Assembly (NCBI RefSeq): GCF_030817055.1
Contig: NZ_JAUSYV010000001.1
Span: 4,860,001-4,924,000, forward strand
Length of the DNA stretch: 64,000 bases
DNA from: Bacillus sp. V2I10
GTDB taxonomy: Bacteria > Bacillota > Bacilli > Bacillales > Bacillaceae
Direction: 5' to 3'
Below the pieces are notes generated by a model. It made no database searches. It was not told the DNA's origin and saw only the letters and a list, made by a program, of their open reading frames with translations. Positions 43,295 to 51,561 of the stretch are shown piece by piece. How positions within the stretch are numbered: the stretch's first letter is position 1; each line of letters starts with the position of its first letter. The position numbers were made by a program, and so were the translations under genes.

Positions 43295-44680
43295 TTAACA
43301 GCAAGAACTAGTTTCGTCACAGGAAGATTTAGACGATTTACTATTCAAACTGCACACACCTGTCTCAGGGAGATCTAATTCGACTTTTTCAGCTGCTGCC
43401 TGATCTCCGCTTAGATGTGCGACAACTGATCTTACTTGCTCATATCCGGTTGCCATCAAGAATGTAGGGGCACGGCCATAACTCTTGGCACCGACAATAT
43501 AAAAATTCTTTTCCGGCTGACGAAGTTCCTTCTCACCATGCGGACGTACAGTTCCACAGCTATGAATATTAGGATCAATGAGAGGGGCTAAAGCTTCTGT
43601 ACTCTCGGTTGAAGGATCAATTGATGTACGCAGTTCACTGACTATTGTAAGATCTGGACGGCTCCCTGTATTGACAATTACTTCCTCTATTCCTGAAAGA
43701 GTACGATTTTTTCCATTTTGTGTACCAATCATATCTATACCGTTTATTGAACTTTTAAGATTCTGAATAAAAAATGGCGTTTCTACCGTTATCAGCTTTT
43801 GATCAACTAGCTGATGGATACGGCTGCCTAGTGCACCTCTTGCTGCCAGAGCATCTTTTTCTTCCCCGCCATAGGCATCTTCAACATTTTTCCTCCTCAT
43901 TACCCAAATGATTTCAGTATCTGGGTGAGCTTCTTTCAGTTTCACAAGTTCTAATAAAGCATTAATTGCTGAATGGCCGCTGCCCACAACTGAAACTCTT
44001 TTATTTGCATACCGATCTATTTCTTTTCCCAAAATATCAGGAATACCGTAAAAAATTTGTTGGTGAAGGGATTTTTCATCATTGAGCCATATACCATTTG
44101 AAGTCGATGGATTTGGGTTCCCCCATGTTCCTGTTGAATCCAGCACTGCTCTTGCCTCAAACGTTTGAAACACACCATCATTTTCTGCGTTGATGATAAA
44201 CGGGACTCCATCACGATTTGCCGTTTTCATTTTATCGGTATCTTTTTTACCAATGGATAAAACCTTTGTATTTAAATATAAAAATGGCTGTATTTCTGGA
44301 AGGTTGGATAGTGGATGCAAATATTGCTCAACGAGGTCCTTTCCTGTTGGTAAAGCTTCTGGATCAGGATGATTCCACTTATGCTTTTCGAGTAATGATG
44401 ACGCAGTTTTATCAATGTTATAGCGCCATGGTGAAAATAACCGCACATGTCCCCATGATAAAATGTTTGCCCCAGCCTGACTGCCTGCTTCGAATAAGAT
44501 AAAGGATTCTCCCCTGCTTACTAAATTGGCAGCTGCTGCAAGGCCTACTGGACCGGCTCCAATTATGGCGACTGGCAGTTTAGTTTTAGATTCATGAGCC
44601 CCCTCAAGTTTTGTTGGAGCAAATTGATTTGTTGGTGCACAGCAACCGTTTACTTTCAGTGAGATAGTTGAATTTTCCAT
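43295..44680 (-). CDS. FAD/NAD(P)-dependent oxidoreductase with terminal Cys pairs
   Basis: A 461-residue two-dinucleotide-fold flavoprotein: PVAIIGAGPVGLAAAANLVS for FAD and VSVVGSGHSAINALLELVKL for NAD(P)H, with SFGRAP-like KSYGRAPTFLMATGYEQ near the end. Unusually, C13-C14 stand in a short extension before the FAD fold, and C443, C454 and C460-C461 end the protein. Such vicinal Cys can bind or deliver As(III), Sb(III) or Hg(II). ATG 44680 follows GAGGAGG. Similar enzymes occur in arsenic gene clusters; activity is not established. Confidence 0.75.
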   Translation of the reverse strand: MENSTISLKVNGCCAPTNQFAPTKLEGAHESKTKLPVAIIGAGPVGLAAAANLVSRGESFILFEAGSQAGANILSWGHVRLFSPWRYNIDKTASSLLEKHKWNHPDPEALPTGKDLVEQYLHPLSNLPEIQPFLYLNTKVLSIGKKDTDKMKTANRDGVPFIINAENDGVFQTFEARAVLDSTGTWGNPNPSTSNGIWLNDEKSLHQQIFYGIPDILGKEIDRYANKRVSVVGSGHSAINALLELVKLKEAHPDTEIIWVMRRKNVEDAYGGEEKDALAARGALGSRIHQLVDQKLITVETPFFIQNLKSSINGIDMIGTQNGKNRTLSGIEEVIVNTGSRPDLTIVSELRTSIDPSTESTEALAPLIDPNIHSCGTVRPHGEKELRQPEKNFYIVGAKSYGRAPTFLMATGYEQVRSVVAHLSGDQAAAEKVELDLPETGVCSLNSKSSKSSCDETSSCC

Positions 44681-44779
44681 AAAAATCCTCCTCATTTATA
44701 ATTAAATTAAATCAAAAATAATTGATATTGTTGTGACAGAAGCACCCTAACATGATTGAAATACTAATTTAATGAGCTC

Positions 44780-45835
44780 TTAATTTACCTTCCTCAGGTA
44801 TTTAGCAAGGATATTTACAACATATTTGGCGTCTGGTCCCACCCCCCTTATTGTCGCGGAAGAAAAGGACCGTTGTCCTTCCAGACCAACATAATACATC
44901 CCTGGGACTGATGTGCTGATTCCTGCTTTTTGCTTTGGTTTACCTTTATTGTCTAGTGCATCTGTAGAATAGAGATAAGAAAAGTCCGTTTGAAACCCAG
45001 TAGCAAATATAACCGTATCCACAGGTTCTTTTGTTCCATCCTGCCAAATGACACCTTCCCTAAAAAAGGAGGTAAACATAGGTAATTGATTTGGCTTTCC
45101 TTCAGCAAGTTGTTTCTCGTATTGCCCTAAATCGATGACTGAATCAGGTATCGGCACTCTTAAGCCAAATCTCAAAAACGGGAATGTATCAATTCCAAAT
45201 ACCTTAATCCAAAAATGCAAATCCTTACCCAAAAAACTTTGTTTCAAAAAGTGTATAGGTTTCCTAACCGCTAAAGAAGTTCTGCTTTTATCTGAAAGTT
45301 CAACAGCAATTTGAACCGCTGAATTCCCACGACCAACCACTAACACTCTTTGGTTGGTGAATGGTTCTGGCTTTTGATATTGGGAAGAATGAATAACGAG
45401 TCCTTGAAATGTCTCCATTTCCTTAATTTCCGGAGTATAAGGATTTTGAAAAGATCCTGTTGCATTTATTAAGGATTGAGTTTCAAATACTTCTCCAGTA
45501 AATGTATGCACTTTGTACCCTCTTTTGGTATTCTCCACTCTAGTGACTCTTTGCTTGTTGAGGATTGGTAATTGAAACTGCCTGGCATAATTCTTTAAAT
45601 ATTGGATGACTTCATCTTTTAAAGGGTAGCGTTTGTTATCATCTGATATTCTCAACCCAGGCAGTGACGAATAAGGAGCTGGGGAAAATAATTTTAAGCT
45701 ATCGTAATGGTTCGACCAAGATCCCGTTGCCCTATCATTCGCTTCTAAAATAAGAAAATGAAGACCTTTCTTTTTTAAATAATATCCAGATGCCAGACCA
45801 GCTTGACCTCCTCCAATTACAATCGAATCATACAT
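44780..45835 (-). CDS. flavin monooxygenase, ArsO-like
   Basis: A 351-residue flavin-containing monooxygenase-type protein. FAD fold DSIVIGGGQAGLASGYYLKK, the segment SLKLFSPAPYSSLPG, NADPH fold VLVVGRGNSAVQIAVELSDK and the C-terminal TVIFATGFQTDFSYL / GLEGQRSFSSATIRGVG. The ArsO group in ars clusters has this architecture and length. ATG 45835 is preferred (GAGGGGG nine bases upstream). It lies between the MarR gene and the Cys-tailed oxidoreductase. Confidence 0.75.
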   Translation of the reverse strand: MYDSIVIGGGQAGLASGYYLKKKGLHFLILEANDRATGSWSNHYDSLKLFSPAPYSSLPGLRISDDNKRYPLKDEVIQYLKNYARQFQLPILNKQRVTRVENTKRGYKVHTFTGEVFETQSLINATGSFQNPYTPEIKEMETFQGLVIHSSQYQKPEPFTNQRVLVVGRGNSAVQIAVELSDKSRTSLAVRKPIHFLKQSFLGKDLHFWIKVFGIDTFPFLRFGLRVPIPDSVIDLGQYEKQLAEGKPNQLPMFTSFFREGVIWQDGTKEPVDTVIFATGFQTDFSYLYSTDALDNKGKPKQKAGISTSVPGMYYVGLEGQRSFSSATIRGVGPDAKYVVNILAKYLRKVN

Positions 45836-45890
45836 TCTTTTCATCCCCCTCATAAATTATTTGCATAATGCAAGTATAATTAAAGAAAAA

Positions 45891-46340
45891 TCACCCCAGC
45901 GGAGTGGTGCAGCATACGCTCGATTTTGCCATAGATGCGTTCAGCAGCTTGATTGAGCGAATGACCGTTTCTTTTTCAAATTCATTCATGTGAGAAAAAA
46001 CCTCATCCAAATATGCATTCATCTGATGATCAATCGTTGCAGCAACAAATTTCCCTTCAGTCGTAAGTGAAAGAACATGAACTCTTCTATCATCAGGATG
46101 CGGTGTCTTTTTAATTAAGTTCATCTTCATCAAAGATTGGATTTGACGGCTGAAAGTCGTAATATCTGTACCGAGAACGTCAGCTACTTGCTGAACAGAC
46201 GGCTGATGCAAATGTTCAATTTCATAAAGAATATGGCTCTGTATTAAAGAAATATCAATTCCCCCTGCTGTGCAGCAGTTTTTATTAAGTAAGCCAAAGC
46301 GCCGGGTCATGATTTGAAATAGTTCTCGAGTGTTTTCCAT
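45891..46340 (-). CDS. MarR-family regulator with two Cys pairs
   Basis: A 149-residue winged-helix regulator: QSHILYEIEHLHQPSVQQVA, then DVLGTDITTFSRQIQSLMKM and DDRRVHVLSLTTEG for the wing. C22-C23 (NKNCCTAGG) and C143-C144 (SSVCCTTPL) lie in the N- and C-terminal dimerisation helices, which meet in MarR dimers, so an inter-subunit thiolate site for a soft metalloid or oxidant is structurally reasonable. AGGTGAT precedes the ATG. It is the first gene of the module and should control it. Confidence 0.85.
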   Translation of the reverse strand: MENTRELFQIMTRRFGLLNKNCCTAGGIDISLIQSHILYEIEHLHQPSVQQVADVLGTDITTFSRQIQSLMKMNLIKKTPHPDDRRVHVLSLTTEGKFVAATIDHQMNAYLDEVFSHMNEFEKETVIRSIKLLNASMAKSSVCCTTPLG

Positions 46341-46429
46341 CTAATCACCTCATACTTTAGTTATACGCTTATTGTTTGTAATTTGCAACTAATTTATTTC
46401 TTATTTTTCAGTTTTTTTATTAAATAAGA

Positions 46430-46473
46430 AACTGGCCCGAAACAGCCGATAGCATACGGCCTTTCGCGCCAGC
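46430..46473 (-). terminator. strong intrinsic terminator of spoVR
   Basis: On the minus strand GCTGGCGCGAAAGGCCG pairs with CGGCTGTTTCGGGCCAGT, followed by TTCTTATTT. The gap between MarR and spoVR otherwise holds the MarR promoter region. Confidence 0.75.
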
Positions 46474-46490
46474 TCCTTTTCTTGATTTAA

Positions 46491-47900
46491 TTACAAATAC
46501 TTCCGATGAATCGCCTTTCCGTCATACGTAAACAAAACAGGCTTCCCTTCCAGAATCGACTCCATGTGTACTGCGCGTCCCCACAGCTGATGAATATAAG
46601 GAAGCACTTTTTCAAGATATTTTAAATCGAGTTCAATATCTTCGTACCAGTGCTTCAAGTACAATTCATTATTCTTAAGGTAATCCCCATCGTTCACTGT
46701 AATGTACGGAAACCCTCCATTTACACGCATGTTGATTAACTGGTCCCGGACATTTTCCCACTCTTTATCGACAACCTTGTAATCTCTTCCCTGCTTTTGA
46801 AAGAGATACATGTCTTCTCTTGCGACAAGATCCTTTGTCAAATAATTTCGAATAAACGACAAGTCAGATTCGACTTCCCGCACTTCAAACATTTTTTCTC
46901 GGCCAGAGTTAGGCTCTACCCCGCGTCTTTTCATGTCTTCTGTGGGATTGTTGTACCGTTCTTCGATGTCTTCAAAAATTTTAAGTCCTAAATAATAAGG
47001 ATTAATACCAGTCCTTGATGGCTGAACGACACCTGCATTCAGCTTTGCAAATTCAATGGACTCATCTGTGGTTAGGTCAAGCTCTCTCAGTATCCGCTGA
47101 TGCCAGAAGGATGCCCAGCCTTCGTTCATGATTTTTGTTTCGAGCTGCGGCCAGAAATAGAGCATTTCCTCCCGCATCATCGTGAGGATATCGCGCTGCC
47201 AGTCTTCCAGGTCCCTGCTGTATTCTTCTATAAACAGCAGGATGTCCTTTTCAGGTGATGGCGGAAACTTCTTATTCTTTTTTGGAGGAGCCCCTTTTGG
47301 CTTTTCCTTATCATCCAATTTCCACAAATCATCATACGGAGAAGCCTTTTTAACATCCTCCTCTTCAGCATCTCCCATTGTCCAAGAAAGCTTTGGCCGC
47401 ATTAAGGACGGATCGATATGCTCCTGAATCGCAAGCACCGCATCCAAGAATGTCTCAACCTCTGCTCTGCCATGATCAATTTCATATTGTTTAATGCGGT
47501 CGGCTGTGGCAGCCATGCTTTCAACCATATCGCGCTTCGTATTTTGAAACCTGCTGTTATTTTTGAAAAAGTCACAATGGGCAAGGACGTGAGCCACAAT
47601 TAATTTATTTTGAATCAGGGAGTTGGTATCAAGCAAAAACGCATAGCATGGATCCGAATTGATGACCAATTCGTAGATTTTGCTTAATCCAAGGTCATAG
47701 TGAAGCTTCATTTTGAAGAATTGTTTTCCGAAGCTCCAGTGTGAAAAACGAGTCGGCATTCCGTAAGCACCAAATGTATAAATGATATCAGCAGGACAAA
47801 TTTCATACCGCATCGGATAATAGTCAAGTCCAAATCCATCTGCAATTTCCGTAATTTCCGCAATGGCATATTCCAGTGATTTCCGGTAAACTTCGTTCAC
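46491..47900 (-). CDS. spoVR: SpoVR-family protein
   Basis: A 469-residue SpoVR homologue: GLDYYPMRYEICPADIIYTF, then YGMPTRFSHWSFGKQFFKMK, WASFWHQRILRELDLT and KLNAGVVQPSRTGINPYYLG are long family signatures. B. subtilis SpoVR takes part in spore cortex formation; the enzymatic function is not known. The presence supports a spore-former but homologues exist in non-spore-formers too. Monocistronic; the 5' neighbour region 47901-48188 is empty. Confidence 0.92.
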   Translation of the reverse strand: MNEVYRKSLEYAIAEITEIADGFGLDYYPMRYEICPADIIYTFGAYGMPTRFSHWSFGKQFFKMKLHYDLGLSKIYELVINSDPCYAFLLDTNSLIQNKLIVAHVLAHCDFFKNNSRFQNTKRDMVESMAATADRIKQYEIDHGRAEVETFLDAVLAIQEHIDPSLMRPKLSWTMGDAEEEDVKKASPYDDLWKLDDKEKPKGAPPKKNKKFPPSPEKDILLFIEEYSRDLEDWQRDILTMMREEMLYFWPQLETKIMNEGWASFWHQRILRELDLTTDESIEFAKLNAGVVQPSRTGINPYYLGLKIFEDIEERYNNPTEDMKRRGVEPNSGREKMFEVREVESDLSFIRNYLTKDLVAREDMYLFQKQGRDYKVVDKEWENVRDQLINMRVNGGFPYITVNDGDYLKNNELYLKHWYEDIELDLKYLEKVLPYIHQLWGRAVHMESILEGKPVLFTYDGKAIHRKYL

Positions 47901-48188
47901 GCGTTTTCCCCCTATCTCGTCTTTAAGACAATGTATGAATGGCGGGCGGAAAAGATGAAGGAAATCCGTTCAGAAAAGCTGTTGGCAAGTGCAATGCAGG
48001 AAAGCAATCAGCACATAAAAGCGAAATCTTGTTTTTCCCTAGCCTTTTTCACATTCATTTAGCCATTTTCATAAATTTACTAGCTCGTTTTTTTTAATTT
48101 AACTTATTTATTGTAAAATGAGCCATTTTTCTTTCTATTAATTGTTCTTTCTTTTTAGCACGAGATTAGGAATTTCCGATACAAATAA
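47901..48188. other. gap without recognised gene
   Basis: About 290 bp between the divergently placed spoVR start and the terminator of the drug MFS gene. AT-rich; no ORF with a ribosome site, no repeat and no RNA motif was recognised. Probably holds the spoVR promoter. Confidence 0.5.
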
Positions 48189-48225
48189 AAAAGCATGAAT
48201 CCTTATGGCAGGATTCATGCTTTTC
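48189..48225 (-). terminator. intrinsic terminator of the drug MFS gene
   Basis: AAAAGCATGAATCCT pairs with AGGATTCATGCTTTT around TATGGC; the minus-strand tail is TTTTTTATTTG. Confidence 0.85.
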
Positions 48226-48232
48226 ACTCTAA

Positions 48233-49438
48233 TTAAACACGTTCAGGCTTTACATACATATTTTGCTTTAGCGTTCGTTTTTGCCAAATGATTGTCATAA
48301 CTAGCGTCACAACAAGGAAGGCAAGACCTAATACGAAAGGATACACGATCTGAACATCATAAAGCATACCTGCAAGCGTTGGTCCAAGAATATTTCCGAT
48401 GCTCATATAGGCATTATTCATTCCCATTGCAAAACCTTGTTCGTCTCCAGCCATTTTTGAAATAAGCGTATTAAGCACGGGACGAAGGATAGATGTTGCA
48501 AGGAAAATAAGCAGTGTAACGCCAAAGAAAAGAACATAGCTTGAAGCAAACAGCGACAGAAAAAATCCTAGGGCTGCTATGGCAAGGAAAATGTTCAGGA
48601 CCATTCCTTCACCAAATCTTCTTACGACACGGTCCACTACAAATAACTGGACAATAACACTTATAATTCCCGTTGAAGTAATCATAAGGGCGATTTGCTG
48701 CGGCGTGGCATTAAATTGATTGTCTACAAAAAGGCCAAGCACTGATTCGTAAGCCATCAGGCCAAAACTCATGACAAGAGTAATCATAAGCGGGACAAAA
48801 TACGGCATGCGCACTGAGCGCATCATCTTTTTAGCCATTGATTCAGTATCTTGCGTCATAGCCATTGCAGAAGCATCCTTCGTTTCGCTTTCTTCAAGGA
48901 CAACGATGGAGAAAATCACGGCTGCCAAAGATACGATTGCGGAAATCAAAAAAGGCATTTTCAGGCCAAAATCTGCAAGAAATCCGCCGATTCCAGGTCC
49001 TACTACGATGCCGAGCGACATGGCTGCAGAAACAAAACTGTTTCCTTTTGCCCGCTGATCCATTGACGTGATATCTGCAACATATGCAAAGATAGCCGGA
49101 ACTAGCAACGCTGCACCGATTCCTCCAATCACACGTGAAGCATAAAGCCACCAAATGGAATCAACTGCATAAAAGACAAACATGGAAAGAGTCAATCCAA
49201 TTAACCCGTAAATAATCATTTTTCTGCGGCCGTATTGATCCGCCCATTTACCGGCTATTGGAGAAAAGATAAGCTGTGCTCCGGCAAAAATAGCAATCAT
49301 TAAACCAGCTGCTGTACCGCCCTGATTAATGGATTCCAGATAGGCAGGCAGAATGGGAATGATAATCCCAAAGCTTCCAATCGCAATAAACATGTTGATC
49401 ATCAAAATAAACATTTTTTTCTTTTGTTCTGCTGACAA
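48233..49438 (-). CDS. MFS multidrug efflux transporter, DHA1 type
   Basis: A 401-residue, 12-helix drug:proton antiporter. FIAIGSFGIIIPILPAYLES is the helix-1 pattern, GKWADQYGRRKMIIYGL the loop motif A, and RVIGGIGAALLVPAIFAYVA and GPGIGGFLADFG motifs B and C of DHA1 exporters such as NorA/Bmr/TetA-like pumps. TTG 49438 is preferred: AGAGGGG lies eight bases upstream, while 12 upstream codons have none. A palindrome 55-71 bp upstream of this start is a likely operator. Substrates unknown. Confidence 0.82.
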   Translation of the reverse strand: MSAEQKKKMFILMINMFIAIGSFGIIIPILPAYLESINQGGTAAGLMIAIFAGAQLIFSPIAGKWADQYGRRKMIIYGLIGLTLSMFVFYAVDSIWWLYASRVIGGIGAALLVPAIFAYVADITSMDQRAKGNSFVSAAMSLGIVVGPGIGGFLADFGLKMPFLISAIVSLAAVIFSIVVLEESETKDASAMAMTQDTESMAKKMMRSVRMPYFVPLMITLVMSFGLMAYESVLGLFVDNQFNATPQQIALMITSTGIISVIVQLFVVDRVVRRFGEGMVLNIFLAIAALGFFLSLFASSYVLFFGVTLLIFLATSILRPVLNTLISKMAGDEQGFAMGMNNAYMSIGNILGPTLAGMLYDVQIVYPFVLGLAFLVVTLVMTIIWQKRTLKQNMYVKPERV

Positions 49439-49492
49439 AATGACAGCCCCTCTTTCTATAATAAACTGCTGCATCAGGCATTTTTTTCAAAT

Positions 49493-49509
49493 ACTTAACT
49501 ATGTTAAGT
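49493..49509. promoter_or_regulatory. perfect palindrome, likely MarR-type operator
   Basis: ACTTAAC-TAT-GTTAAGT has perfect 7-bp arms, typical size for a MarR or TetR dimer. It lies in the promoter region of the drug MFS gene. No regulator gene is adjacent, so the protein must be encoded elsewhere. Confidence 0.6.
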
Positions 49510-49558
49510 TGTTTGGCGTCATTCTGTCAACGAGAAAGGATTGGAACTTTTTATGATA

Positions 49559-50773
49559 TTAAGAAACGGTTTGAACGTCTGTCTTTAAGTCCATTGCCGG
49601 CCCAAAGAATTCATAGTGTATTTTTTCATTTTCAACCCCGAGAGAAAGCAGATTTTGAATCATGGCTTTCATGAATAACACAGGTCCGCAAATATAGAAA
49701 TCTCCGTCTTTATTCTGCAGAATACGCTCCAAATCATCCTTAGAGATTAAGCCTTCTTTATAAAAGCATAGATCTGTCCAATCCTGATTTAACGGGCTGC
49801 TGTAAAAGGCAAACATTCTGCTGTTAGGCAGCTTCGCACATAATGATGCTGTTTCTTTTACAAATGCATGTGTGCTGCTGTTTTGTGTTGCATGGACAAA
49901 CGTCACTTCCCGCTCTGTCTGTTCAACTGCAATAGTGCGCAGCATACTCATAAATGGAGTGATGCCTACTCCTCCGCTAATAAATGTGACAGGTGTTTCA
50001 GCAGCCTCACTTAATGTAAATTCACCTGCAGGAGCACTGATTTCAATTTTATCTCCTACTGCTATATGATCATGAAGATAATTGGACACCTTCCCTGCTT
50101 CAGTCTCTGGACCGCCTTCTCGTTTTACTGAAATTCTTAAATGCGGCATATCTTTGCTGCCTGACAAACTATATTGTCTGTTCATCGTATACGATTCACC
50201 AGGAATGCTGACTCTTACGGAAATGTACTGGCCTGGATTGAAGGCTGGCAGGCCTTCTTTTGACTCTAAATAGAAAGAAGAGATCGATTCACTTTCTTTC
50301 TCAATGCGCACGACTTTAAAAGGCTTGAATCCAGACCAATCTGCGCCATCATATAATTCTTTTTCCGTTTCGATAAATACATCGGCAATGACGCCATATG
50401 CTTCAGCCCAGGCATTTATGATTTCAGGCGTTGCAGCATTTCCGAGAACTTGTTTTATGGCCTGAAGCAAATGTTCACCAACGATTGGATAGTGTTCCGC
50501 TTTTACACCTAGACTTCTATGCTTATGAGCAATTTGTTTCACTGCCGGCAGTATCATATGAAGCTGATGAATGTGTTTTGCTGCAGCATATACCGTATTT
50601 GCAAGGGCAGTCTGCTGTCTTCCTTTTTTCTGATTGGCATGATTGAAAATATTCAGCAGCTCAGGATGGCTTTCAAATAGATTGTTGTAGAAAGTAGATG
50701 TGATTTCTACACCTTTTTCTTCTAATACAGGAACAGTAGATTGAATAATTTCGATTGTTTTTTGAGTAAGCAT
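49559..50773 (-). CDS. hmp: flavohemoprotein, nitric oxide dioxygenase
   Basis: A 404-residue Hmp: globin (1-140) with TIEIIQSTVPVLEEKGVEIT and the proximal-haem region VKAEHYPIVGEHLL; FAD domain (150-260) with RQYSLSG and GKVSNYLHD; NAD domain with ISGGVGITPFMSML and FYICGPVLFMKAM. Turns NO and oxygen to nitrate. ATG 50773 is chosen (AAGGGA upstream); 22 extra codons are not supported. Divergent from nsrR, with two NsrR-type sites in its promoter. Confidence 0.93.
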   Translation of the reverse strand: MLTQKTIEIIQSTVPVLEEKGVEITSTFYNNLFESHPELLNIFNHANQKKGRQQTALANTVYAAAKHIHQLHMILPAVKQIAHKHRSLGVKAEHYPIVGEHLLQAIKQVLGNAATPEIINAWAEAYGVIADVFIETEKELYDGADWSGFKPFKVVRIEKESESISSFYLESKEGLPAFNPGQYISVRVSIPGESYTMNRQYSLSGSKDMPHLRISVKREGGPETEAGKVSNYLHDHIAVGDKIEISAPAGEFTLSEAAETPVTFISGGVGITPFMSMLRTIAVEQTEREVTFVHATQNSSTHAFVKETASLCAKLPNSRMFAFYSSPLNQDWTDLCFYKEGLISKDDLERILQNKDGDFYICGPVLFMKAMIQNLLSLGVENEKIHYEFFGPAMDLKTDVQTVS

Positions 50774-50798
50774 TTTGATGCTTCCCTTCGTGTTAAAG

Positions 50799-50862
50799 TA
50801 GTATTTTAAATACATCTTTATCTTAAATCGGAAAAACACTTAAAGCAATATTTCAAATACAT
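50799..50862. promoter_or_regulatory. two NsrR-type operators upstream of hmp
   Basis: Site 1 at 50799-50815 contains the perfect palindrome GTATTTTAAATAC; site 2 at 50845-50862 reads GCAATATTTCAAATACAT. Both fit the ATRTATYTTAAATATAYAT-like NsrR box of B. subtilis in the conserved core, and both precede hmp, the classical NsrR target. Confidence 0.7.
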
Positions 50863-50961
50863 CTTTAGAAAAACTGTCACAATTGAAATTTAACTTTTTA
50901 TAAAGTCTCTGCTGCTGTGGTAAGATAGACGTACTTCATGTAATGGGGCGATGTGACATTT

Positions 50962-51411
50962 ATGCGATTAACAAACTATACAGATTATTCTTTGCGGGTG
51001 CTGATTTATCTGGCAACAAAAGAAAAAGATAATCTATCCAATATAAAAGAAATAGCAGAAGCCTATCAAATCTCTAAAAATCATTTAATGAAAGTAACCT
51101 ATGAGCTTGGCAAATTAAATGTAATTGAAACGATAAGAGGTCGGGGCGGCGGCATTCGTCTGGCGAAAGATCCTTCAGAAATCAATATCGGGTTCATTGT
51201 CCGTCAAACCGAAGACGACTTCAGCCTTGTGGAATGCTTCGATCCTGGACGAAATGCATGTACAATATCCCCTGCCTGCACATTAAAAGGGGTGCTTCAT
51301 AAAGCACTGCAGGCCTACTTTGAAGTACTTGACGGCTATACGCTTGCAGATCTGGTTAAAAACAAACCGATGCTGGTTCGATTATTAAATAACACTGAAG
51401 AAAACTGCTGA
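50962..51411 (+). CDS. nsrR: NO-sensing Rrf2 regulator NsrR
   Basis: A 149-residue Rrf2-family repressor. MRLTNYTDYSLRVLIYLATK opens the helix-turn-helix and RGRGGGIRLAKDP is the wing; the cluster ligands are in ECFDPGRNACTISPAC (three Cys), which hold a [4Fe-4S] cluster that reacts with NO. ATG 50962 matches the B. subtilis start; a GTG nine bases upstream is less likely. Divergent from hmp, which it should repress without NO. Confidence 0.92.
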   Translation: MRLTNYTDYSLRVLIYLATKEKDNLSNIKEIAEAYQISKNHLMKVTYELGKLNVIETIRGRGGGIRLAKDPSEINIGFIVRQTEDDFSLVECFDPGRNACTISPACTLKGVLHKALQAYFEVLDGYTLADLVKNKPMLVRLLNNTEENC

Positions 51412-51430
51412 TAGAGCAGTTTTTTTATTT
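51400..51430 (+). terminator. intrinsic terminator of nsrR
   Basis: AAAACTGCT pairs with AGCAGTTTT, with a long T-run (TTTTTTTATTTT). The stem includes the stop codon. Confidence 0.85.
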
Positions 51431-51561
51431 TCATGAGACAATCCGGAGCTTGACTATATTTTTCAGAATAGTTTGTAAATATATCCAGTATCTTATATGA
51501 TCAATTCAGGAGAATTTAAATAAGCTATCATAAGTGGAATATTTTTAAAGGAGGATCCAAA

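Noticed and set aside
48771..49154. Four overlapping ORFs on both strands
   Set aside because: All are shadows of the drug MFS transporter gene in other frames.
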